This document shows, piece by piece, positions 9,870 to 18,635 of a stretch of DNA of 64,000 nt. The notes beneath the pieces were generated by a model. That model worked only from the letters and a program-made list of their open reading frames with translations, was not told where the DNA came from and did not search any database. The position numbers and the translations under genes are program-made. Numbering within the stretch: position 1 is the first letter of the stretch; the number at the start of each line of letters is the position of its first letter. Origin of the DNA: Maribacter sp. BPC-D8 (GTDB taxonomy: Bacteria; Bacteroidota; Bacteroidia; Flavobacteriales; Flavobacteriaceae); contig NZ_CP128187.1 of the NCBI RefSeq assembly GCF_035207705.1, forward strand, positions 496,001 to 560,000, written 5' to 3'.

Positions 9870-9998
9870 ATTGATTCTATTTGAAAATAGTTTGTGTGAT
9901 GTAGTATTTAGGTTACACTATTAGGAATAAAATAACACTAATAAAATTTGAGATTACTTTATATCAATGGCAGATAATTATGGTTGGAATTAAATTGC

Positions 9999-11270
9999 CT
10001 AATTAGCAATCACAGCATATAAAACGCCAATTACAATAATACCTGCAAAAGTATAGCCCACTAATTTTCCAGCGACTTTAGAACCTTTAAATACCGTAAT
10101 ACCTAATTTAACAAGCATATTACTCATGACAGCGGTAACAATTACGGACGATGCAAGTTTTATTTTTTCTGTGTCCGTAGCTAATTTTGCTAGGCTAATA
10201 GTAATAGCATCGGTATCTGCCAAACCAGCAATTAGCGCTGAATAATATAATCCGCTTTCTCCAAAGAATTGATTGCTGTAAAATACAGCAAAAAGAATAG
10301 CAACATAAATAACACCGAACCCAATGGCATTAAGCAGGTTCATTGGGTTGCCAAGATTAATATTGGTGTCTGGTTTATTGGTGTCCTCTTTTATTAAAAT
10401 AAGAGATACAACAAGGCATATAGCAGAGAATACCGCAAAAGGTATGGCAACGTACATGAACAGCTCACTATTAAATATAAAGGTCAATAATGCGAGTCGT
10501 GGAAACATAATTGCCGAAGCAATGATAATACCGGCGGCATATTTTCTTGACAGTTCTGGAGATTCAATGCTACGAGATGCATAGCTCCAAGTTACAGCTG
10601 TACTTGAAATGAGTCCGCCAAGAATTGCGGTTAATAGAATTCCCTTTTTAGAGCCTACAAATTTGACCAGAAAATAACCAATGAAGTTTAAGAAAGATAC
10701 AATGACAATGATAGATCCAATCTCAAACGGATTAATCAATTCATTAGGACCAAAATTTTTATTGGGTAAAAAGGGTAAGATCAATAAAGCGATAATAGAA
10801 AATTTTATCAATGCAAAAAGCTCGTCAGAAGTAATGTTTCTAATAACGGTATGAAAACGAGTCTTTAGCGAAAGTAAGGTCACAATAATAACGGCCGTAG
10901 CAACTGCATTTCTATAATGTTCAGCAGAAACCATTAAGCCCAATATTAGCGTAGCAATTAAAGCTATGTTGGTGGTAAAGCTTCGTTCATACTCAACAGT
11001 CTCTTTATATAAATGATTGAAGCCTAAAAAGAAAATGAAGGCACCTAAACCAATAATTGGCAACCAGGTAGAGTATGTTTCGGTGAGGCTACCGAGTGTA
11101 AAACCTAAAATGGCTACAATTGGGAAAGCGCGTATACCGGCAAACCCCTTATCTTCTTTTAGGTTGTTATATTCTCGCTCAAGTCCGAGAATAAGACCAA
11201 TGCCCAAACTAATAAGCACCCCTAAAATATAAGGGTCTAATACTTTTATTATTTTATCAACTTCATCCAT
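9999..11270 (-). CDS. MgtC/SapB and DUF4010 family membrane protein
   Basis: The 423-residue integral membrane protein has about twelve hydrophobic segments. The N-terminal third has the MgtC/SapB signature (GIGLILGLEREY and an early KGFAGIRAF motif) and the C-terminal half matches DUF4010, including the GLADTDAITISL segment. MgtC-like proteins are linked to magnesium stress and membrane energetics, but the transport activity of this combined family is not established. It is the last gene of a probable operon, 11 nt after the ABC1 kinase gene, and the series begins at the FNR-type promoter near 14650. Confidence 0.85.
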   Translation of the reverse strand: MDEVDKIIKVLDPYILGVLISLGIGLILGLEREYNNLKEDKGFAGIRAFPIVAILGFTLGSLTETYSTWLPIIGLGAFIFFLGFNHLYKETVEYERSFTTNIALIATLILGLMVSAEHYRNAVATAVIIVTLLSLKTRFHTVIRNITSDELFALIKFSIIALLILPFLPNKNFGPNELINPFEIGSIIVIVSFLNFIGYFLVKFVGSKKGILLTAILGGLISSTAVTWSYASRSIESPELSRKYAAGIIIASAIMFPRLALLTFIFNSELFMYVAIPFAVFSAICLVVSLILIKEDTNKPDTNINLGNPMNLLNAIGFGVIYVAILFAVFYSNQFFGESGLYYSALIAGLADTDAITISLAKLATDTEKIKLASSVIVTAVMSNMLVKLGITVFKGSKVAGKLVGYTFAGIIVIGVLYAVIAN

Positions 11271-11281
11271 TTACTTACCGT

Positions 11282-12964
11282 TTAAAATTGATCATTTCTG
11301 AAGATAGAAATGATAATATAAAAACCTAAAATAGCAGAAAGTACAAACCCAATAGCACCCAAAAGGGGAATACCATTTATTAACGGTGGCATTTTTGCCA
11401 TAACCAATAATGATGAACCTATTGAAAGTGCAGCGATGATTACGGCGAAAACCAAACGATTTACAGCCTTACTCGTAGCAGTCTGAAATTCTTTAAGACC
11501 CTTGTGTTCGTGTATAATTTCTAACTTGCCATCTTTTATTTTTTTTACGATGGTGTTTATATCATCGGGTAGGGTATCTGCTAAGGCATTGATATCTTTT
11601 AAACGGTTTAGATTCTTCTTAAACAGATTTTTTAAGCTAAATCTCTTTCGTAAAATCTTTGCTGTATACGGTTCTAGATTTTTGGTGATATTAAATTCGG
11701 GATCAAGTTTAAGACCGACACCTTCAATAAGAACAATACCTCTTATGAGCATGTATAGGTAGTGCGGAATTATAATTTTATTCTCGTATAACACAATTTT
11801 AAACTGCGATAAGGTATCGCCAAGTTTAATGTTTTGAATAGCAGTATTGCTAATACCTTCCAATAATTGATAAAGGTCTTGTTCTAGTTTTTTATAATCG
11901 GGTATGTTCGTTCTAATGGCGATTTTCTCTAGTAAAGTGATTATTTTTTTGACGTCTTTACTTAAAAAATAGAGTAATAAATCATTTATAGATTCTTTTT
12001 CGTTGGGTAGAATAGTACCCATCATTCCGAAATCTAAAAAGCATACTTTTCCACTTTGCGGAAGTATAAAAATGTTACCAGGATGCGGGTCTGCATGAAA
12101 AAAACCAAAATCTAATATTTGTTCTATATAAAGATCCACCCCAATTTTTGCAACCGCTTTTGGGTCTATGTTAGCGGCAATAAGTGCTTCTACATTAGAA
12201 ACCTTAATACCATCTATAAACTCCATACAAATAATTTTATCTGTAGAAAGTTCTTTATAGACTTCTGGAACATGAATAAACTCATTACCCGCAAAATTTT
12301 GGGCAAAACGTTCGGTGTTGTCTATTTCTCTTGCAAACTGAAGTTCTTCTTTTATACTGCGTTCAAAAGATTCTATAATACGAATCGGCTGATAAGCTTG
12401 TGCCTGTGTGCTATATTTCTCAAGACTATCTGCAACCTGTTTCATGACCATAAGGTCGGCTTCAATAATCTCGGTGATATTTGGTCTTTGAATTTTTAAA
12501 ATTACCTCTTCACCATTTATGAGCTGCGCTCGATGTACCTGTGCTAATGATGCAGCCGCTAATGGCTCTAATTCAATGGTAGCAAAATACTTGAACTTTT
12601 CAATACCTAATTCTTCTTCAACAGTAGTTAAAACATCGAAGTCTTTAAGTTTGGGTACATGATCTTGTAACTTTTCTAGTTCAGCTATTAGCTCAAGCGG
12701 TAACATATCTTCACGAGTACTAAAAATCTGCCCTAGTTTTATATAGGTAGGTCCTAATTCCTCCAACACCATTCTTATGCGTTCGTATTTAGAAAAGGAA
12801 AGATTTGTTTTCGTTTCCGGATGTTTTTCTAAATATTTTTTCGGAATTATTTTAAGAATGGGGCTATGCGATAACACATCTTCAAAACCGTATTTAACCA
12901 GTACATTGAATAGGGTAGCGTACCGCTTTATTTCTTTTTGAGTTGGAATTCTTAATATGGCCAT
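11282..12964 (-). CDS. ABC1/UbiB (AarF) family atypical kinase
   Basis: The 560-residue protein shows the ABC1/UbiB hallmarks: the KxGQ motif (YIKLGQIFSTR), AAASLAQVH in place of a glycine-rich loop, the lysine in VILKIQRP, FFHADPHPGN for the catalytic region and FLDFGMMG for metal binding. Two hydrophobic helices at the C-terminus (about 505-555) anchor it in the membrane. The family supports quinone biosynthesis or lipid-linked processes, but in Bacteroidetes that use menaquinone the substrate is unclear. It lies between a usp-like cluster and the MgtC-like gene, and its operon position suggests a role in respiratory or envelope stress. Confidence 0.9.
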   Translation of the reverse strand: MAILRIPTQKEIKRYATLFNVLVKYGFEDVLSHSPILKIIPKKYLEKHPETKTNLSFSKYERIRMVLEELGPTYIKLGQIFSTREDMLPLELIAELEKLQDHVPKLKDFDVLTTVEEELGIEKFKYFATIELEPLAAASLAQVHRAQLINGEEVILKIQRPNITEIIEADLMVMKQVADSLEKYSTQAQAYQPIRIIESFERSIKEELQFAREIDNTERFAQNFAGNEFIHVPEVYKELSTDKIICMEFIDGIKVSNVEALIAANIDPKAVAKIGVDLYIEQILDFGFFHADPHPGNIFILPQSGKVCFLDFGMMGTILPNEKESINDLLLYFLSKDVKKIITLLEKIAIRTNIPDYKKLEQDLYQLLEGISNTAIQNIKLGDTLSQFKIVLYENKIIIPHYLYMLIRGIVLIEGVGLKLDPEFNITKNLEPYTAKILRKRFSLKNLFKKNLNRLKDINALADTLPDDINTIVKKIKDGKLEIIHEHKGLKEFQTATSKAVNRLVFAVIIAALSIGSSLLVMAKMPPLINGIPLLGAIGFVLSAILGFYIIISIFRNDQF

Positions 12965-13057
12965 TTAGTATTGGTCTATTACGGTCTGTTGATTTTTTTT
13001 AAAATATAAAGTAAGAATAAAAATTGACCCAAGCGTTAGCATAGCATTTTTATACTG

Positions 13058-13273
13058 CTACTTAGAACTTTTATGCTCTTCTAAATAATGACCTAGCATT
13101 TGTTTTAAGCTTTCTAAATATTCTTGCATAACAACCTTGTCCATATGTGGATGTTGACTGACAGGTAAGGTCATTGGGTTTTCGTCTAACGAACGATAAA
13201 GTTCCGGATAGTTGGTTTCAATATTCGTAGTAAGTTCTGTAATTTCATTTAAGACTTTATGTAATTGCTTCAT
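13058..13273 (-). CDS. Small conserved-looking hypothetical protein (71 aa)
   Basis: This is a short helical, soluble protein with no signal peptide or membrane segment. It is rich in Glu, Leu and His and has a central DENPMTLPVSQHPH stretch. It sits 15 nt after the universal stress protein gene at 13289, so it is very likely a real gene of that operon. I do not recognise a domain. A small partner of the stress proteins is possible but unproven. Confidence 0.65.
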   Translation of the reverse strand: MKQLHKVLNEITELTTNIETNYPELYRSLDENPMTLPVSQHPHMDKVVMQEYLESLKQMLGHYLEEHKSSK

Positions 13274-13288
13274 AGTTGTGTATTTTAA

Positions 13289-14098
13289 TTAATTGACTTG
13301 TGGTAAAACTAATAACGGAATTTTTGTTTTAGCACTTAGATTTTTAATGATATTTTCTCTTAAGAGTTGTTTGAAAAAGCCATGTTTGGTTTTTAAAATT
13401 ACCATGGTGTCAATACGCTGGTTTTCTTTTTCAATTTGATGAAGTGTATAAGCCACATTGTCTTGAAGCTCAATTTCAAAAAAATGATGTTTAGTTGCTT
13501 TCAATTCAATTTTCAATAATTCTTTGTTCGATTTTTGTTCATCGCTTAAAGTTTCTTCAGTTTTAACATGCGCAATATTTAATGTAGTTTCTTTTAAGTT
13601 AACCATTTTTAAAAGAGGAGATAACTCGGCATTTGTAAACGTATGTTTATAATCGGTTGCCAATACAATTTCTTTTGAACTAGAGTTCTCATATTCTGGT
13701 GGAACAATAATCAAAGCAGAATTTTCTAGATGCTCAATAAGGTCTAACGCATTGCTGCCAATAAAAATCTGACTAAAGGTAGATGCGCCCCTTGTGCCAA
13801 TAATAACAAAATCGGCATTTATGATGTTTTGAGATTGGTTCGTTAAATTCAAAACAGATTCCGTTTTTAAAATACCTTCAAAATAGAACTCTTGATCAGC
13901 AGTTTGCAACTCTAAACTTTTAACCAAAAGATCTAAAGATTTTTGAGTAGCAGATTTAGACATTTCTGATGAAGGCGCATTATGATAACCATGAAGAATG
14001 TAAAAAGTACATGCCTCATTTTTAAAAAGCTCAAGAGCGTAATCAATTGCCTTTAGCGCATTTAAAGAAAAATCGGTAGGGATAATAACTTTTTTCAT
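13289..14098 (-). CDS. Universal stress protein, tandem UspA domains (copy 1)
   Basis: This 269-residue protein has two UspA folds. The first begins KVIIPTDFSLNALKAIDYA and ends with the nucleotide-binding motif GTRGAS...GSNA, the G-2x-G-9x-G(S/N) pattern of ATP-binding Usps. The second domain (from about 145, IVLATDYKHTF) lacks that motif and is probably structural. It is separated by 41 nt from the gene at 14140 and shares its FNR-type promoter. Usps of this type support survival under oxygen or nutrient limitation. It is one of seven paralogues in the window and the only one outside the 24-30 kb cluster. Confidence 0.9.
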   Translation of the reverse strand: MKKVIIPTDFSLNALKAIDYALELFKNEACTFYILHGYHNAPSSEMSKSATQKSLDLLVKSLELQTADQEFYFEGILKTESVLNLTNQSQNIINADFVIIGTRGASTFSQIFIGSNALDLIEHLENSALIIVPPEYENSSSKEIVLATDYKHTFTNAELSPLLKMVNLKETTLNIAHVKTEETLSDEQKSNKELLKIELKATKHHFFEIELQDNVAYTLHQIEKENQRIDTMVILKTKHGFFKQLLRENIIKNLSAKTKIPLLVLPQVN

Positions 14099-14139
14099 AG
14101 TTGAAAAGCTTTGAGTTTAATACGTAAATAGTTTATTTT

Positions 14140-14598
14140 TTATGCTCTGGTAATACCTAATCGTCTTACCATTTCTTCACCATCAATAACATGTTCGGTG
14201 ATAGCGAAAACTTCTTTACGGTTTGCTCTAAATTGTTTTACGAACAGTGTAAGGTCATCTTCAAGTTGCTCATGTTCAGTTCTAAAAGTGTGAGAATCGT
14301 ATGCAAAAGGGTTATCTATTAACTCAGCTAAGTGATGTAAGTGCGTGTCAATTCTTTTAACCAGTGTATCACATTTTTTATCTGTATCAATAAGGCTTAC
14401 TTCAATTTCGCGTACCATATCGATATTATCTTTCTTAGAAATCCACATAAAGTATTTATCTATTAAATGATGTAAAAACTTTAAGTCTTCATTATAGAAA
14501 GCCATATCTGATTTCCAATGTTCGGTTAATACGAATAGCGATTTCCAGTCAGCTTCATGAATATAATTGTCTTTTGGTCTATTTCTAAAATTGCTCAT
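14140..14598 (-). CDS. Helical His-rich hypothetical protein, first gene of stress operon
   Basis: This 152-residue soluble protein is predicted all-helical, with a distribution of His, Glu and Asp (LKFLHHLIDKYF, THLHHLAELID, TEHEQLEDDL) that vaguely recalls four-helix metal-binding bundles such as hemerythrins. The canonical hemerythrin motif is not evident. It heads a probable operon with a Usp, a small protein, the ABC1 kinase and the MgtC-like protein. Its start codon is 55 nt from a clear CRP/FNR-type palindrome, so it is expected to be among the strongly induced genes of that regulon. Function is unknown. Confidence 0.75.
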   Translation of the reverse strand: MSNFRNRPKDNYIHEADWKSLFVLTEHWKSDMAFYNEDLKFLHHLIDKYFMWISKKDNIDMVREIEVSLIDTDKKCDTLVKRIDTHLHHLAELIDNPFAYDSHTFRTEHEQLEDDLTLFVKQFRANRKEVFAITEHVIDGEEMVRRLGITRA

Positions 14599-14621
14599 GT
14601 CTACACATTTTAATTAAAGTA

Positions 14622-14664
14622 TAAAGTTATCACCTCAAGGGTTGAAAATACATGACCAAAATCA
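14622..14664 (-). promoter_or_regulatory. FNR/CRP-type activator site plus -7 element, operon starting at 14598
   Basis: The palindrome TGACCAAAATCA (14653-14664) is followed on the minus strand after 23 bp by TAACTTTA (14622-14629), close to the TAnnTTTG element. The site centre is 60 nt upstream of the start codon, which would place it near -41.5. The same layout recurs at six other promoters in the window. Confidence 0.75.
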
Positions 14665-14874
14665 TGAATGGTCAGAGCTAGCATGATTGTTACGTTATAT
14701 TTATTAGCATAACATTAATTAGTATTATATAAAAGTACAAGACCATCTTAATGTTTCAATTTAAAATACGCTAGGCATTTTGTATAAGAGCGGAGTTCTA
14801 ACACAAATCATCTATTAGAATTTGCTTACTATAGGTTTAATGTTAATTTTAGAATATAATTAATAAAGAATATA

Positions 14875-15315
14875 ATGGTTTTAGAAAATAATAATAATGT
14901 GTTAGCGGATGAACAACCATTATCACAAGAAAGTACGGTAGTACAAGAGCAAGGTGCAACAATTGTTGATGCTATAGAGAATCTAGAAGCAGATATAGAA
15001 GCAGATTTCGTTGCAGAGGTACCTACTGAAGATCCAAAAAAAGAGAAATCGAACAAAAAGGACATTTCCAAAAAGAAGAAGGAAATTAAAAAGCAGATTA
15101 AGTCAAGTAATTTTAAATTAAGTAAAAAGATGAAAGTAGCAATTAAAAAAATTAAAAAATCAGCTAAAAAAGTTGATGATTTAAAGAGTAAGTTGAAGAA
15201 AGCTAAAAAGAAAGACGCAAAGAAAAGTAAAATCAAAAAGATAAAAAGCAAATTAAGTACCTCGGTTAAAAGACTGAAAAGTAAAAAGGCAAAACTTAAA
15301 AAAGCTTTAAAATAA
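14875..15315 (+). CDS. Lysine-rich histone H1-like protein
   Basis: The 146-residue protein has two contrasting halves. Residues 1-60 are acidic and contain no aromatic-rich core (EADIEADFVAEVPTEDP). Residues 60-146 are mostly Lys with Ser, Leu, Ile and Ala, arranged as short KK-containing helices. This resembles the lysine-rich histone H1-like nucleoid proteins of bacteria, and DNA or RNA binding is likely from the charge. The acidic head could be an autoinhibitory or protein-binding segment. A perfect hairpin terminator follows directly. The opposite strand has a long open frame only because AAA/AAG codons read as TTT/CTT. Confidence 0.8.
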   Translation: MVLENNNNVLADEQPLSQESTVVQEQGATIVDAIENLEADIEADFVAEVPTEDPKKEKSNKKDISKKKKEIKKQIKSSNFKLSKKMKVAIKKIKKSAKKVDDLKSKLKKAKKKDAKKSKIKKIKSKLSTSVKRLKSKKAKLKKALK

Positions 15316-15320
15316 TATAG

Positions 15321-15351
15321 AAAAAACCGAGATGAAAATCTCGGTTTTTTT
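15321..15351 (+). terminator. Rho-independent terminator after the lysine-rich protein gene
   Basis: A perfect 13-bp stem (AAAAAACCGAGAT with its complement) around a GAAA loop ends in a run of T. It begins 5 nt after the stop codon at 15315. The A-rich left arm means it could also work in reverse. Confidence 0.9.
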
Positions 15352-15524
15352 ATGCTTTAAAATCGTCAATTTTATTAGAGCTTAAAGTGAGTACTACTTT
15401 GAGCTTCATTTGATTTTCCATTAATACTTGGTTGCGTTTTTATATAGATTCTTTCAAGCATGATTTTACTCATATAATACCTAAAAGATTTCCCGTTATT
15501 TTGAATTATAATAATCTATAATTC

Positions 15525-16607
15525 ATGCGATATCTGAACATTAGTGTACTATTTCTACTGTTTCTCTCTTGTGGAGAGAAGCAAGAAAAAGTACTTCCGC
15601 AAAAATCTCAATTGATATCTTCTGTATATGCGTCTGCCACTATACAACCAGATAGTATATATCAAGTTTATGCCGTTGTAGCTGGTATATTAGATGATAA
15701 CCTAGTAGAAGAAGGAGATTTGGTTAAGAAAGGGGACGCTATTTTACAAGTGAATAACCGCACTCCTAAATTAAATTCAGAAAACGCATATTTGACTTTG
15801 CAACAGTCCAAAGAAAATTTTCAAGGTAATGCGGCCATTTTAAAAAGTATTGAAGACGATATTTATGCTGCACAACTAAAATTCAATAACGATTCAATCA
15901 ATTTTGCGAGGCAGAAACGACTTTGGGATCAGAATATAGGATCGAAAGCAGAATTTGATACTCAAAAGTTAGCCTATGAGCTTTCAAGAAATCAACTACG
16001 TCAGCAAAAGTCTAATTATGAAAGAAATAAAAATGATTTAGAGACCGCTTTGCAGCAGGCTAAAAACAGCTATTCATCCTCAAAAATTATAACGGAAGAT
16101 TATACTATTAACAGCAAGATCAACGGTAAGGTTTATGCCTTGTTTAAAGAACCAGGTGAGCTAATTAATACACTAGAACCTTTAGGGGCAATAGGCAGCG
16201 CTACCGACTTTAAAATAGAAATGTTGATAGATGAGGTAGATATCATTAAAATTAAATTAGGTCAGAAAACATTGATAACCTTAGATGCTTACCCAATGGA
16301 AGTTTTTACGGCTACGGTAAGCAAAATATATCCACAAAAAGACGAAACATCACAAACATTCAAGGTTGAGGCATTATTTAAGAGTCCGCCCAAGGTATTA
16401 TATCCTGGTCTTGCCGGCGAGGGTAATATTGTAATTTCAGAGAAAGAAGATGCACTTACTATACCCAGAGAATATTTAGTCGATGGTAATAAAGTAATAA
16501 CAGAAGATGGTACGGTAACGGTAGAAGTCGGAGCAGAAAACTTAGAAAGGGTCGAAATTATTTCTGGTATAACCGAAAATGATATGATTTTAAAGCCAGT
16601 TAAATAA
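15525..16607 (+). CDS. HlyD/MacA-type periplasmic adaptor lipoprotein
   Basis: This 360-residue membrane fusion protein has a lipoprotein signal with the lipidated Cys at position 16 (LLFLSC). Next come a biotinyl-lipoyl-like half (VVAGILDDNLVEEGDLVKKGDAIL), a long coiled-coil hairpin (about 85-190), a second lipoyl half (SKINGKVYALFKEPGELI) and a beta-barrel domain. It would connect the inner-membrane ABC transporter encoded by the next two genes to an outer-membrane exit duct, which is not encoded here. Its stop codon overlaps the ATG of the permease by one base, so the three genes form one operon. The substrate is unknown. Confidence 0.9.
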   Translation: MRYLNISVLFLLFLSCGEKQEKVLPQKSQLISSVYASATIQPDSIYQVYAVVAGILDDNLVEEGDLVKKGDAILQVNNRTPKLNSENAYLTLQQSKENFQGNAAILKSIEDDIYAAQLKFNNDSINFARQKRLWDQNIGSKAEFDTQKLAYELSRNQLRQQKSNYERNKNDLETALQQAKNSYSSSKIITEDYTINSKINGKVYALFKEPGELINTLEPLGAIGSATDFKIEMLIDEVDIIKIKLGQKTLITLDAYPMEVFTATVSKIYPQKDETSQTFKVEALFKSPPKVLYPGLAGEGNIVISEKEDALTIPREYLVDGNKVITEDGTVTVEVGAENLERVEIISGITENDMILKPVK

Positions 16608-17866
16608 TGAATTGGCCCGTTATACTAAATATCGCTAAAACACATCTTCTGACCAAGATGAAATCTACCGCAACGGCAGCGTTGGGGGTTACTTTTGGTA
16701 TAGGTGCTTACATTACCATGGTAAGTTTTATGACCGGTCTAAACGCTATGTTAGATGACTTGGTTTTGAACCAAACACCACATATTCATTTGTATAATGA
16801 AATAGAGCCCACCATAGATCAGCCAGTTTCGCTGTATGAGCAGTTTAATAACTCTGTTCAAATGATCAGCTCAATAAAACCGAAAAACGGACAGAAGAAA
16901 ATTCATAATGCGCTTCCTATTTTAAATCATTTAAAACAAATGGATGAGGTAAAAGGAGCAACGGCACAAGTACGTGCACAGATATTTTATTTATCAGGGT
17001 CTATAGAATTGTCGGGTAATTTAATAGGTGTTGACATTATGGAGGAAACGCGGCTTTCTAATATGCGCGATTATATCATTGAAGGTACACCAGAAGCTTT
17101 GAATACTATGGATAACGGAATTCTGTTAGGTTCGGGTCTTGCCAGTAAAATGTCGTTAAAAATTGGCGATAGAGTGCAAATCAGTACCGCAAGAGGAACT
17201 GTTTTTCCATTAAAAATAGTGGGTATATATCAAAGCGGAGTATCAGATATTGATAACTCTCAAAGCTATTGTAACTTAAAAACGGTGCAACGAATTTTAG
17301 GCGAGGCACAAAACTATATCACAGACATAAATATAAAATTAAACAATATTGAAAATGCCCCAATATTGGCAGAGGGTTTCGAAAAACAATTTGATGTAAC
17401 GGCGACCGATATTAATGAAGCAAATGCCCAATTTGAGACTGGTACCAACATTCGTAACTTAATAACCTATGCGGTTTCAATAACACTTTTAATAGTAGCG
17501 GGCTTCGGAATATATAATATTCTAAACATGCTTATTTATGAAAAAATGAAAGATATAGCGATTTTGAAAGCTACCGGTTTTTCAGGTAAAGATGTACAGT
17601 ACATTTTCATGAGTCAGGCAATGATTATTGGTATTGTGGGTGGCGTTTTAGGTTTAATTTTAGGGTTTATACTTTCAGTACTTATTGATGGTGTTCCTTT
17701 TAAGACGGAAGCCTTGCCTACGATGACAACGTACCCTGTTCATTTTAGTGTTATGTATTATGTAATAGGTATTGTCTTTGCTTTAATATCAACTTTTATA
17801 GCAGGGTGGTTGCCTTCTATCAAAGCAAAACATATTGATCCGGTAAAAATTATAAGAGGTACCTAA
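16607..17866 (+). CDS. MacB/FtsX-type ABC transporter permease
   Basis: The 419-residue protein has one N-terminal membrane helix (about 20-45), a large periplasmic MacB_PCD domain and three C-terminal helices (about 285-410) with the FtsX-type motif MKDIAILKATGFSGKDV. This is the topology of MacB/LolE-like mechanotransmitting permeases, which do not form a channel but drive periplasmic adaptors. The ATPase is a separate gene 10 nt downstream, as in the LolCDE arrangement. The operon contains the adaptor, so an efflux or export role is more likely than lipoprotein sorting. Confidence 0.9.
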   Translation: MNWPVILNIAKTHLLTKMKSTATAALGVTFGIGAYITMVSFMTGLNAMLDDLVLNQTPHIHLYNEIEPTIDQPVSLYEQFNNSVQMISSIKPKNGQKKIHNALPILNHLKQMDEVKGATAQVRAQIFYLSGSIELSGNLIGVDIMEETRLSNMRDYIIEGTPEALNTMDNGILLGSGLASKMSLKIGDRVQISTARGTVFPLKIVGIYQSGVSDIDNSQSYCNLKTVQRILGEAQNYITDINIKLNNIENAPILAEGFEKQFDVTATDINEANAQFETGTNIRNLITYAVSITLLIVAGFGIYNILNMLIYEKMKDIAILKATGFSGKDVQYIFMSQAMIIGIVGGVLGLILGFILSVLIDGVPFKTEALPTMTTYPVHFSVMYYVIGIVFALISTFIAGWLPSIKAKHIDPVKIIRGT

Positions 17867-17876
17867 TAAATAGTAA

Positions 17877-18566
17877 ATGGACATTGTATTAGAAGCAAAA
17901 GATATAAATAAGCACTTTCATAAGCCTAAAGATTTTCATGTTTTAAAAGATATTTCCTTTAAAATATTTAATGGGGAATTTGCTTCTATTATGGGTAAAT
18001 CTGGTTCAGGAAAATCTACATTGTTATATATTCTATCAACGATGGATACCGAGTATATGGGAGAATTGTTATTGAACAACAAGTTAGTAACCGGTTTGTC
18101 TGCAACCGAATTATCACTTATCAGAAACGAAAACATAGGCTTCGTATTTCAGTTTCATTATTTGTTATCTGAATTTAGTGTGGTTGAAAATGTAATGTTA
18201 CCTGCAAAAAAATTAGCTCGTAAAAGTCACCAAGAGATTGAACACGATGCTATGCAGAAATTGAAAATGTTAGGTATAGAGTCTTTAGCCTTACAAAAAG
18301 CATCTCGAATTTCTGGTGGAGAAAAACAACGTGTAGCTATAGCTAGGGCGCTTATAAATAATCCGTCTATACTTATGGGCGATGAACCTACGGGTAATTT
18401 AGATAGTTACAATTCTGATAATGTTTTTAATATTTTCAAGCAATTAAAAGAAGAAGAAGGGTTGTCATTACTTATTGTTACGCATGATGAGGACTTTGCC
18501 AAACGAACAGATTACATCATTCAAATGGAAGATGGCCGTATTGTTGGTAAATCTAGTAACTTGTAA
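17877..18566 (+). CDS. ABC transporter ATP-binding protein (LolD/MacB-type)
   Basis: The 229-residue ATPase contains Walker A GKSGSGKST (about 40), the Q-loop VFQFHYLL, the signature RISGGEKQRVAIARAL, Walker B ILMGDEPTGNLD and the H-loop VTHDEDFA. These place it in the LolD/MacB subfamily that pairs with FtsX-like permeases. It is the last gene of the three-gene export operon. An inverted repeat (18568-18577 with 18610-18619) lies between it and the cardiolipin synthase gene, but it has no T-run and is not a convincing terminator. Confidence 0.92.
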   Translation: MDIVLEAKDINKHFHKPKDFHVLKDISFKIFNGEFASIMGKSGSGKSTLLYILSTMDTEYMGELLLNNKLVTGLSATELSLIRNENIGFVFQFHYLLSEFSVVENVMLPAKKLARKSHQEIEHDAMQKLKMLGIESLALQKASRISGGEKQRVAIARALINNPSILMGDEPTGNLDSYNSDNVFNIFKQLKEEEGLSLLIVTHDEDFAKRTDYIIQMEDGRIVGKSSNL

Positions 18567-18635
18567 CAAATCACATTTAAAATTTTTCAATTAAATAGCG
18601 CTAGAGTCTAATGTGATTTCTAGAATACGAACCTT

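Noticed and set aside
14829..15251. 140-residue Phe/Leu-rich minus-strand open frame
   Set aside because: It is the antisense shadow of the lysine-rich gene, where AAA/AAG codons read as TTT/CTT. The hydrophobic composition is a by-product.
18568..18619. 10-bp inverted repeat after the ABC ATPase considered as a terminator
   Set aside because: The arms are 32 nt apart and there is no T-run after the right arm.
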